Assembly (NCBI RefSeq): GCF_019393635.1
Contig: NC_057864.1
Location: 443,246,822 to 443,310,821 of the forward strand
From: Dromiciops gliroides
Lineage: Eukaryota > Chordata > Mammalia > Microbiotheria > Microbiotheriidae
Reading direction: 5' to 3'
DNA length: 64,000 bases
In this document: in pieces, positions 55,172-64,000 of the stretch
Position numbering within the stretch: position 1 is the stretch's first letter
Layout of the letters: each line of letters starts with the position of its first letter
Translations under genes and position numbers: made by a program
Notes under the pieces: generated by a model
The model's input: only the letters and a program-made list of their open reading frames with translations
Told to the model about the DNA's origin: nothing
Database searches by the model: none

Positions 55172-55305
55172 GGCAGCTAGGTGGCACAATGGATAAAGCA
55201 CCGACCCTGGATTCAGGAGGACCTGAGTTCAAATCCAGCCTCGTTGACACTTACTAGCTGTGTGACCCTGGGCAAGCCACTTAACCCTCACTGCCCTGCA
55301 AAAAA
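55172..55305 (+). repeat. Young CORE-SINE inside L2
   Basis: Sense copy lacking a short part of the middle (cagcctcgttgacacttact). Perfect 18-bp duplication AAAATGCTTGAAATCAGG at 55154-55171 and 55306-55323. Confidence 0.97.
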
Positions 55306-55396
55306 AAAATGCTTGAAATCAGGAGGTGGAGTGTCTTATTCTAGGAACATCAAGGAATCTAGTGTCAATGGATTTCAGGGTGCTGGGGGCTTTGTA

Positions 55397-55638
55397 GAAA
55401 GTGACCAGGTGAAGTACATAGAGTGCCAGGTTTGGAGTCAGGAAGACTTATTTACCCAAGTTTAAATCTGGGGTCAGGTATTTATTAGCTGTGTGACCCT
55501 GAGCAAGTCACTTAATCCTGTTTGCCTCAGTTTTTTCATCTGTAAAATGAGCTGGAGAAGGAAATGGCAAACCGCTCCAGTATCTTTGCCAAGAAAGTCC
55601 CAAATGGGGTCACGAAGAGTCAGATATGACTGAACAAT
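55397..55638 (+). repeat. CORE-SINE with Bov-B-like tail inside L2
   Basis: Sense copy, weak head, clear core and the tail gtcacgaagagtcagatatg. Perfect duplication GGGGGCTTTGTA at 55385-55396 and 55639-55650. Confidence 0.92.
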
Positions 55639-56050
55639 GGGGGCTTTGTAAGGAGTAAGAAAACTGGAAAGGTAGAAAGGGGTCAGGTTATAGGCGGCTT
55701 TAAAAGACAAACAGATCCATTTTGGAGGCAATACTGGAGTTGATCGAGTAGGGGTGACATAGTCAGGCCTGAAACTTTGGGAAGATCACTTTGACAGCTG
55801 AGTGGAGAATGCACTGGAGTGGGAAGGGACTTGATGCAGGGAGATCAACCAGCAGTCTAAGTGAGGGCATACACCAGGGTGATGGAAGTGGCGGGAAGAG
55901 AAGGGATATACACCAGAGAGAGGTAGAAAGGACTGCACGTGGAAACTGATTGGATATGGTGATGGTGGTGGTGGTGAGAAAGAGTGAAGAATAGACGATG
56001 AAACCTAGGCTTTGAGCTTGGGTAATTGGCTAACTAAATTAAGGGAGTGG

Positions 56051-56820
56051 CCTCTGCCGAGGGGTTGAGGCAGACACCACTGGCTTGTGGTGGGGCCTGT
56101 GGCAAGAGAAGTTTGGCTCTAATTAGGGGAAAGCACTATGATGTTGGTTTCTTCCCTCCACCTAGGATGTGGTGAGAACTGGTGGGGGTGGGGTTATAAC
56201 ATTGTCGGGGTAGGGAAGTTGGGGTGGTGTTTGGAGATACAGGATAGAAGGGAGAGATTCAGGACAGACAGACCTCTGGTTACCTAGCCCCCTTTCATTT
56301 CACCCCTAGTTGCCTCTGCGGAAATGGGCCCTGCTCAGGGGAATCAGAGCAACCAGAAGTCTCTCACTGCTGGTCACAGGGCAATCTCACCTATCCCCCT
56401 CACAGCTGGGATCTCTTGGTGATAGCTTCTCATGTTGTAGCTACAGTAGCTTCCCTTGGGACTGAGTTTGAGTGTTGTCTCTTTAATTTCATTTTCCCCA
56501 TAAGCCCCGTGGATTTTATATAGTCCACTGATTTTTAGGAACACATGTTGAATGATAGCAGAACCGCATGTATATACAATGTAGAAACATGGTGATTTGG
56601 GGAGAAAAGTATTAGCAGCTGGGGGGACCAGGAAAGATTCCAAGCATGGAATTTAAACTGAGCCTTGAAAGAAATGAAAGTTTTTAAGAGATGAAAGTGA
56701 GAACCCAGGATCCCTCACTCTATATCTATTGCCGTTTCATCTCTCTGAGTATGTCATCCCATAATGCACAGAGTTCTCGACTTGGATTGAAGATGACTTG
56801 GATTCAAATTCCATTTCTGA
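56051..56820. other. No gene or named repeat seen
   Basis: Unique-looking sequence. A short open frame at 56374-56643 on the minus strand has no family features. Confidence 0.4.
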
Positions 56821-56824
56821 TACT

Positions 56825-56944
56825 TTAATAGTACTAGTACTAATAAACATTTATATAGCACTTATTATGTGTGGGGTCCTGTGCTAAGCACTTTACAAAT
56901 GTTAACTCATTTGATCTTCAAAATAACCCCATCTGTAAAATAAA
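56825..56944 (-). repeat. MIR-like fragment
   Basis: tatagcacttattatgtgtg, gtgctaagcactttacaaat; cut on its right by the next SINE. Confidence 0.7.
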
Positions 56945-57173
56945 GGGACTAGGTGGTATAGTGGATAGAGTGCTGGGCCTGGAGTCAGAAAGATCTGAAT
57001 TCAAATCTGGCCTTATTAGCTCTGGGCAAGCCACTTAATCCTGTTTGCCTCAGTTTCCTCATCTGTAAAATGAGCTGGAGAAGGAATTGGCAAACTACTC
57101 TAGTATCTCTGCCAAGAAATCCTCCAAAGGAGTCATAAAGTATCAGACATGACTGAAAATGACTAAACAACAA
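56945..57173 (+). repeat. CORE-SINE with Bov-B-like tail
   Basis: Sense copy: actaggtggtatagtggata, gctggagaaggaattggcaa, tatcagacatgactgaaaat, CAA-rich end. Confidence 0.87.
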
Positions 57174-57359
57174 TGAAAGTGTCATGGGCCTTGAAGATCC
57201 CGTCTAGCTCTAAGTCTAGAAATTTACAAATTTCTGGCTTTCAGTCCCCTCATCTTTATGACAAGGCAGTTGAATTCAAGGATGTCTAACGTCCCTTCCA
57301 ATTCTAAACTCCTGTGATTCTTTCATCCTGTATCATTTTGACCAACCCTGTTATATTTC

Positions 57360-57523
57360 TTTTCTTTTTTCTTTTTTTTTTCTTTTTGCAGGGCAATGGG
57401 GGTTAAGTGACTTGCCCAGGGTCACACAGCTAGTAAGAGTCAAGTGTCTGAGGCCGGATTTGAACTCAGGTACTTCTGAATCCAGGGCCAGTGCTTTATC
57501 CACTGCGCCACCTAGTTGCCCCT
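57360..57523 (-). repeat. Young CORE-SINE
   Basis: Antisense copy. Perfect 16-bp duplication AACCCTGTTATATTTC at 57344-57359 and 57524-57539. Confidence 0.97.
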
Positions 57524-57539
57524 AACCCTGTTATATTTC

Positions 57540-57884
57540 CAAGGCCTTATTCCTGAAGTTTGGTCATGTTCCTCTAACCCAGTCATTTTATAAGGATGAG
57601 ATCCTATCCCATGTTTTCCATATATAACAATGCACTAGAGAGGCCCCTTTATGGGCTCCTGCCTTCATGGGGTAGGACTCATGAGCTCAGTGGTCAATGT
57701 GATGGGCAGCATAAGTAAGTTATGTCGACCAAATCCCATGTCAGTAGACAGAGAAGTTGGCAAAGCTGCCAACATCAGCACCTCTAATGGAATACCACAT
57801 CAATAATTAAATGCCAGGAATACAACAGGTTATTTGCCTTGGCTGTGTGTAGATGTAACTCAGCTTGTCTTCTGAATGTGTAGC
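57540..57884. other. No gene or named repeat seen
   Basis: The first bases continue the sequence split by the SINE to the left. The rest is unassigned. Confidence 0.4.
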
Positions 57885-58150
57885 TGTTCTTCTAATAGCT
57901 GATATTTATATAACACTTTAAGTTTTACCATGTACTTTTCTGTATGTTATTTCATTTGATCTTCTTAATAACCCAGTGAGGCTGATACAATTAGCCCCTT
58001 TAAAAATATTTACATTTTAAAAAAATGTTTTATAGGTGAAAAAACCTGAAGCTCAGAAAGAGGTTTGGCCATGGTTACACAGCTAATGGGTGTTGCGGGT
58101 AACATTTGAATCCAGATCTCTAAAGATTCCAAATCCTGCTCCTTTTATAT
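57885..58150 (-). repeat. MIR-like CORE-SINE
   Basis: Antisense: atataacactttaagtttta, tcttaataacccagtgaggc, ggttacacagctaatgggtg. Confidence 0.65.
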
Positions 58151-58370
58151 TCCTTGCCAATCGTTTCTAGTTTAGTCGGGGATGCAATAATTACATGTGT
58201 AGTACTCAGTGCCTCAACTAGTGCTGGCACAAGCAGGTTTAGAGCCCAGAGGGACTACATCTGGTTCTAGGAATAACATTGTAGATGAGTACTCCTGACA
58301 TTGTATATCATGAGCTCTCATTAGTGTGCCTCCCCCGTTAACAACTAACGAGTAGACTCAGTAAGGTCTT

Positions 58371-58373
58371 TAA

Positions 58374-58414
<41 letters not shown>

Positions 58415-58552
58415 TTGCAGGGCAATGAGGGTTAAATGTCTTGTCTAGGGTTACACAGCTAGTGTAAAGTGTCTGAGTCTGCATTTGAACTCAGGTCTTC
58501 TTGAATCCAGGGCCAATGCTTTATCCACTGCGCCACCTAGCTGCCCACCTTG
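58371..58552 (-). repeat. Young CORE-SINE with (AT)n in its tail
   Basis: Antisense body from gcagggcaatgagggttaaa. The tail begins taaaaa, then about 17 AT units. Perfect duplication GTAAGGTCTT at 58361-58370 and 58553-58562. Confidence 0.94.
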
Positions 58553-58898
58553 GTAAGGTCTTAAAAGTAATTTACTCAAATGAAATGGCAAGAAGAGGGA
58601 TTATAAAGAATTTTCCCCCAAAATCAGGGCCATACTCTCCCACAAAGACATGGAGTCTGGTGGGAGGGAGAGTGGGTGCAGATTTAAAGGACAATGGTAG
58701 TGAGGCATGTGTGTAGGCCTAGGTGGCAAACCACAACTCCAGGAAACATAGGGTGACAATATCCCTTCAATCTTTGGAGAGTTCTTATGAACTTTATTCT
58801 AGGGGAAAGTGTTGGTGTTGGTAATGATGAGTTGTTCTGTTGCTCATCTGGGCTTTATCTTCCTAGGACATTATGTCTCTGCTGAATGGGCCACACTA

Positions 58899-59445
<547 letters not shown>

Positions 59446-59750
59446 CTGTCTGTCTGTTTTTTGTTTTTTCCTTTTTCCCCACAGACTGGGCCAGGAAGAT
59501 CAACTGGATGCTGGACTGGCCCCTCACCAGGCATGGTTTTTCTACCAGATGTGCCAGGCTGGGCAGGTTACTTGTTACCTCTTCACAGAGCATTGCTGCT
59601 GCTGACTTGGACTGCGGAGGTTGCTCATGCATGGGATGGCTCCTTATTGGGTGTATTATCTGTTCTGCATGGGTTAGTTCACTGGAGTATGGGCTCCATA
59701 TGTAGTCTCTACCATCTTCAGTCTTATGTTTGAATGGGTGTTAAAGTGTT
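59446..59750. other. Unassigned sequence right of the CTAT array
   Basis: Moderately GC-rich. A pyrimidine tract ending ccccacag at about 59484 looks like a splice acceptor, but no exon or family match follows. Confidence 0.35.
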
Positions 59751-59756
59751 CTTTTC

Positions 59757-60215
59757 ACTTACAGGAATTGATGCCAAGTGAAATGAGCAGAAACAAGAGA
59801 ATATTGTACATAGTGTCAACAACACTGTATGATGATCAACTCTTCTCAGCAATACAATGATCCAAGATGATGCCAAGAAGACTTATGGTAGAAAATGCTC
59901 TCCGCATTCAGAAAAAGAACTATGGAGTCTGAATGCAGATTGAAACATACTATTTTCACTTTTGTTGTTGCTTTTTTAAATTGTTGTTGTTGTTTCTTCC
60001 TTCTTGTGTTTTTTCCTTTTGTTCGGATTATTTTCTTACAACATGACTAATGTGGAAATGTTTAACATGATTGTAATGTATAACCTATATCAGATGGCTT
60101 GCTGGATTCAGGAGGGGGGAGGGAAGAGAGGGTGGGAGAAAAATTTGGAACTCAAAAATATCTTTGTATGTAATTGGAAAAAGTTTTTAGAAATTAAATT
60201 AACTTTTAAAAAAGT
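59757..60215 (+). repeat. Dispersed retroelement family, copy 3
   Basis: Sense orientation: agtgaaatgagcagaaacaa, cagcaatacaatgatccaag, gaaaatgctctccgcattca, tataacctatatcagatggc, ending aattaaattaacttttaaaa. It is the reverse of the copies at 41824 and 50700. Confidence 0.72.
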
Positions 60216-60284
60216 GTTATTTTCATTTGGAAAGCTATTATACCCTTTCAGAAAGGGCCAGAGACCCTTAGTCTAGAATTGGTA

Positions 60285-60490
60285 GGGGAAGGGAATAAGC
60301 ATTTTTGTAGCACCAACTATGTACCAGGCACTGTGCTAAGTGCTTTATAAATATTATTTCATTTGATATTCACCACAATTCTGTGAGGCAGGTGCTGTTA
60401 TCATTTCTATTTTAGAGTTGAGGAAAATGAGACAAATAGAGGTTAAGTGACTTGTCCAGGGTCACACAGCTAGTAAATGATTGAATTAAG
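60285..60490 (-). repeat. MIR-like CORE-SINE
   Basis: aactatgtaccaggcactgt, gctaagtgctttataaatat, gtccagggtcacacagctag. Confidence 0.8.
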
Positions 60491-60532
60491 AAGTCCAAAT
60501 AGCAAAGTCATTCTCTGTGTGCTATTTCTCTT

Positions 60533-60686
60533 TTTTGTTTGTTTGTTTTTTGGTGAGGCAATTGGGGTTAAGTGACTTGCCCAAGGTCACACAGCTAGTA
60601 AATGTTAAGTGTCTGAGGCTGGATTTGAACTCAGGTCCTCCTGACTCCAGGGCCGGTGCTCTATCCACTGTGCCACCTAGCTGCCC
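60533..60686 (-). repeat. Young CORE-SINE, left of a tandem pair
   Basis: Complete antisense copy with a TTTG-rich tail. CTATTTCTCTT lies on both sides (60522-60532, 60687-60697). Confidence 0.95.
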
Positions 60687-60697
60687 CTATTTCTCTT

Positions 60698-60848
60698 CAG
60701 TTTTTTTTTTTTGCAAGGCAATAGGGATCAAGTGACTTGCCCAGGGTCACACAGCTAGTGTCAAGTGTCTGAGGCTGGATTAGAACTCAGGTCCTCCTGA
60801 ATCCAGGGCCAGTGCTCTATCACTGTGCCACCTAGCTGCCCCCAGCCC
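60698..60848 (-). repeat. Young CORE-SINE, right of a tandem pair
   Basis: Antisense copy. CTATTTCTCTT lies on both sides (60687-60697, 60849-60859), so three copies of the duplication frame the pair. Confidence 0.95.
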
Positions 60849-61146
60849 CTATTTCTCTTAAATGTAAAACATTATTGTGAGCAGACCTAGGTTTGAATGG
60901 TGAATCTAATTCTTTGATGTACTTCATTTAACTTCTCTGAGACTCAATTTTCTCATCTACAAGATGAGGAACATAATATCTGTGGTACTTCATGCTCAGA
61001 AAAGGGCTTTGTAAACCTTGAAAACCTTATAAAAATGTTACATGTTCTTATAATTACTAAGTGATTTGCCAAAGGACACCCAGATAGTAAGAGCAGGATG
61101 TAAACCCATATTTCTTGACCCAAAGTGATTTTTTCCCCTATGCCTT

Positions 61147-61300
61147 TTTTTGTTTGTTTGTTTTGCAGGGCAATGGGGGTTAAGTGACGTGCCCAGGGTC
61201 ACACAGCTAGTAAGTGTCAAGTGTCTGAGGCCAGATTTGAACTCAGGTCCTCCTGAATCAAAGGCTGGTGCTTTATCCACTGTGCCACCTAGCTGCCCCT
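61147..61300 (-). repeat. Young CORE-SINE
   Basis: Complete antisense copy. Duplication CCCCTATGCCTT (61135-61146) and CCCCTATACCTT (61301-61312). Confidence 0.95.
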
Positions 61301-61317
61301 CCCCTATACCTTAAAAA

Positions 61318-61475
61318 AAAATTTCAACTAGTCTTTTCATTGATTCTCCAAGTACATCATCATATCATCTGTAAGGAGTGATAGTTTTGTTTCCTCATTG
61401 TCTAGTCTAATTCCTTCAAATTTTTCTTTTCTTATTGCTATAGTGAGCATATTTTCCCCTTTACCAGCCTGTAGA
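61318..61475 (-). mobile_element. L1 LINE ORF2 fragment (reverse transcriptase)
   Basis: The minus strand reads AIRKEKFEGIRLDNEETK, then LSLLTDDMMMYLEN, which matches the region before and across the reverse-transcriptase active site of L1 ORF2 (typically LSLFADDMIVYLEN). The usual Ala of the ADD motif is Thr here, and a stop follows shortly after. About 150 bp survive, with no L1 ends. Confidence 0.8.
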
Positions 61476-61599
61476 AAGATGAGTATGGGACATGCATATG
61501 ACCAGGTAAAAGTATCAGACTGATACCTCTAGTAGATCTAAGTAGAGAATTAAGAATGTATTCATTCAAGAGCTAAAAACATTTTTGGTGTGTGGTTCA

Positions 61600-61765
61600 T
61601 AGCTTCATAGATCCAACATAGGAAGATACTTCACAAATCATCTAATCCATCTCTCTATGGATGAGTTAACTGGGGCTTGGAGAACACAGAGGCAGTAAGT
61701 GACAGAGGTGAGATTTGATTTCAGGCCCCTTGACTCCAAGGGCAGCATCCTTTCCATTGCATCAT
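61600..61765 (-). repeat. MIR-like relic
   Basis: acttcacaaatcatctaatc, gatgagttaactggggcttg, caggccccttgactccaag. Confidence 0.5.
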
Positions 61766-61789
61766 GTTGATGAGTAGGATATATGGGGT

Positions 61790-62325
61790 GTTAGAGGAGG
61801 ACTGGCACCTCTGATGTGATGGCTTACAAAGTCCTTTTCAGGGCTGTTCATTCAACTCTGGTGTCCATCTATCACCCAACTCTCACCTGTGACTCCAAGA
61901 AGCTGTAGTATGCTCAGCAAGCCATACTCCTGTAAAGCATCTCAGCAGATGGGCTAAACCAAAGTGAACTAAGTGACATCCTCAAAACCATTGGCGAATT
62001 AGGGGGATGCCCATCCCAAGCATATGAAGACTTATCTTGGAGGAAGAGGTAGATGAACACAATTTATTCCAGTGGTTATGAAATCAGCTGAAGCAGGAGC
62101 TGTGGAGTGCTTTGCACTAGGTCAGACATCAAAGACACCAAGGTCATTCACTGTATCCTGGGCCATAGCCAGTCATTTTGACTTTTGTCTTACTACTGGA
62201 CTTCAATAACTCTGGAAGAGAGTGAGACTGATGACTTTGCACAACTCTGCCTCACTTAGATTCAATTCACCTGTGACTCAAGACATCATTGGTCCTTTTT
62301 GAAAATGAAGGACAAAAAACAATTG
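61790..62325 (+). repeat. RTE-type LINE 3' region or its composite SINE
   Basis: Reads through tgctcagcaagccatactcc, gagctgtggagtgctttgca, ggtcagacatcaaagacacc, gtatcctgggccatagccag, gactttgcacaactctgcct and ends aaaatgaaggacaaaaaaca. The last 100 bp match the 3' end of the composite SINEs and the LINE at 38515. Confidence 0.6.
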
Positions 62326-62329
62326 GTGA

Positions 62330-62860
62330 GTGCATCCTTTGAGGGGAGGGTTCAAACTTAGGTAGCATCCTACCTAAGTCCATCGACTTGTTGGGGGTAT
62401 TGAAAAGAACAAGTAAAACTCATCTGACTTCTCTGGTGAACCCAAGAAAGCTTCTTGGAGGAGATGGGGCTTTAAGAGAAGTTCAAATAGTGGGATAGAA
62501 ACTCATTGGTGAAGAGTCACAAATAAGCATTACTTAAGAGTGACTTTGCCATAGGCCCAGATAGCAAGATGTTTTTCTTCAGTGGTAACTACAAGTTACC
62601 ACTTGTGGCACCAAAAATAGTGGGTGTGTATAGAATCTCCATTAGATAATAGTGTCAACTGCTGTTTACCACATTGGGTGGGGTTTTTTTCTTGGTAATC
62701 TCTCAAAGACCTTGTTTCCAGGTCATTTTTATTGAGATGGTCCAAGGGATCTGGCATGTGCATAGTCTTGCAAAGGGTTTATAAAATACTTTCCTTAGTA
62801 CAATCCTATAAGGTAAGATAGCAAAAATATGAATTTATATTTCTATATCTACTTTATAGT
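62330..62860. other. No gene or named repeat seen
   Basis: Unassigned, apart from a possible MIR-like tail at 62760-62860 (aaagggtttataaaatactt). Confidence 0.4.
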
Positions 62861-62887
62861 TGAAGAAAGTGAGGCACAATGAGTTTT

Positions 62888-63037
62888 TTTTTTTGGTGGG
62901 GCAATTGGGGTTAAGTGACTTGCCCAGGGTCACACAGCTAGTAAGTGTCAAATGTCTGAGGCCGGATTTGAACTCAGGACCTCCTGAATCCAGAGCCAGT
63001 TCTCTATTCACTGTGCCACCTAGCTGCCCCCACCCCA
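62888..63037 (-). repeat. Young CORE-SINE
   Basis: Complete antisense copy with a T run. Perfect 16-bp duplication AGGCACAATGAGTTTT at 62872-62887 and 63038-63053. Confidence 0.97.
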
Positions 63038-63124
63038 AGGCACAATGAGTTTTAAGGCACTTGACCCAAAGCAAACTGTCCTGTGTACTTTCCATTATGC
63101 CACAGTTTCTTTTAGTGTTAAAAA

Positions 63125-63315
63125 TCAGGCAGGGATAGGGAGTGTGGATAAGAGACTTGGGTCCTAAAAGAATGGCTATTGCTTATTGGAAGTCTTCAAG
63201 AGGAGACTGATTGACTACTTGAGGATGTTATAAAGGGGAATCTTGTTCAAGTAGATGTTATACCAGATGGCCTCTGAAGTTTCTTTGAATCCCATGATTC
63301 TGTGTTTATGATTAA
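63125..63315 (+). repeat. CR1/L3-type LINE 3' end
   Basis: ggaagtcttcaagaggagac, gactacttgaggatgttata, ataccagatggcctctgaag, cccatgattctgtg: sense terminus. Confidence 0.7.
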
Positions 63316-63449
63316 TAGAGCTTATAAGAAATTAGATTAGATTCTACACTAGCTTTGATGATCTATCACTTAAAATAAGGAGTTTTGCTTACTGCTCTTT
63401 TCTGAGAGTATGAGGGATCCTCATATTTCTAAGTATCCAAGGTTCATTT

Positions 63450-63635
63450 GGGCTTGGATCAGAGTACTTGGGCTCATAGTCTGGCTCTCCATTTTACTGT
63501 GTGATCTGAGAGGCAAATTACTTAAATCTCTGGGCCTCATTTATTCTTCATCTATAGAATAAGGGATTCAGACCAGATGACCTCAAAGAGCCTTTTCAGC
63601 TCTAAATCTATGATCTCAGGATCCTGTAGACTATC
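63450..63635 (+). repeat. MIR-like CORE-SINE
   Basis: tactgtgtgatctgagaggc, ctgggcctcatttattcttc, gattcagaccagatgacctc, tcagctctaaatctatgatc. Confidence 0.6.
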
Positions 63636-63639
63636 ATGT

Positions 63640-64000
63640 CTGAAATCCTTGAAACATTTGTCCATCTATACACATTCAGAGGACTACAGAATGAATGGAT
63701 CTCCTATCTGTCCAAGAGAAATTAAATGCCTGTCACAGGCTGGCTTCACATCTCCCTCCCAGGATCTTGAAATTGCAGACATTATCTCATTTGTGCTGCT
63801 TAGTATCACTGGTGCTCTGCACACAGTAGGTGCTTAATCTATGTTATTGTTAGGTGGGAAGTATGGACTGAATTCTTCAATTCATACATGAGTAAACAGG
63901 CTGAGAACAGGGAAGGAAATTTGTTCAGAGTGAGATAATGAATCACTAGTAAGTGAAGAATAGAACTTGGGTTCCCTGTTGGTCCTGATGGGACTTTGCC
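63640..64000. other. L2/MIR scraps, no gene
   Basis: A short L2-like end at about 63800-63840 (gctctgcacacagtaggtgc) and an antisense SINE-like stretch after it. No coding signal. Confidence 0.4.

Larger units (their letters stand above)
54930..56050 (-). repeat. L2 LINE, about 1.1 kb, split by two SINEs
   Basis: Antisense L2 in order: ctgccctaagtgagctcaaa, gagacttgaaggaagccagg, gagaaagttccaggcatagt, [SINE], gagtgtcttattctaggaac, [SINE], gaaaactggaaaggtagaaa, ggcaatactggagttgatcg, gaagatcactttgacagctg, aaactgattggatatggtga. It is the longest L2 copy here. Confidence 0.8.

Overview
The window looks like autosomal DNA from a marsupial. The main reason is the repeat content. More than thirty copies of one young tRNA-headed CORE-SINE (the WSINE1/MIR-like type of marsupials), about a dozen related SINEs with a Bov-B/RTE-like tail, a second composite SINE whose tail matches an RTE-type LINE, and many L2, CR1/L3 and MIR relics fill most of the sequence. 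The exact species cannot be read from the sequence.

Only two protein-coding loci can be supported. (1) On the minus strand at 6125-6193 lies the first coding exon of TSPAN2, a tetraspanin. It encodes 23 residues ending in LLFW and is followed by a GTGAG splice donor. Its GC-rich promoter lies to the right, and intron 1 runs leftwards off the window. (2) On the minus strand at 13727-14512 lies an intact, intronless open frame for a BRCC36-like K63 deubiquitinase of 261 residues. All JAMM metal and catalytic residues are present, but 24 residues of the usual BRCC36 are missing as one clean block. It has near-saturated G/C third positions, sits in a CpG island and has an NRF1-like site and GC boxes upstream. 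I read it as an old, probably functional retrogene of BRCC3. BRCC3 is X-linked in human, whereas TSPAN2 is autosomal, so this would be an X-to-autosome copy.

Layout: 1-6124 TSPAN2 intron 1, with a composite SINE split by a solo LTR; 6125-6340 TSPAN2 exon 1 and promoter; 6340-13560 intergenic L2/MIR/SINE; 13580-14870 retrogene and CpG island; 14880-15650 a sharply AT-rich block with a palindrome and recurring motifs; 15650-64000 gene-free sequence dense in SINEs, LINE relics and microsatellites. In human, NGF lies beyond TSPAN2 on this side, but nothing of NGF was seen here. Many SINEs keep readable target-site duplications, so the order of nested insertions can be read directly. Two solo LTRs (2318-2745 and 25380-25865) are ordinary fossils. 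No CRISPR array, tRNA gene, rRNA gene or operon was found.
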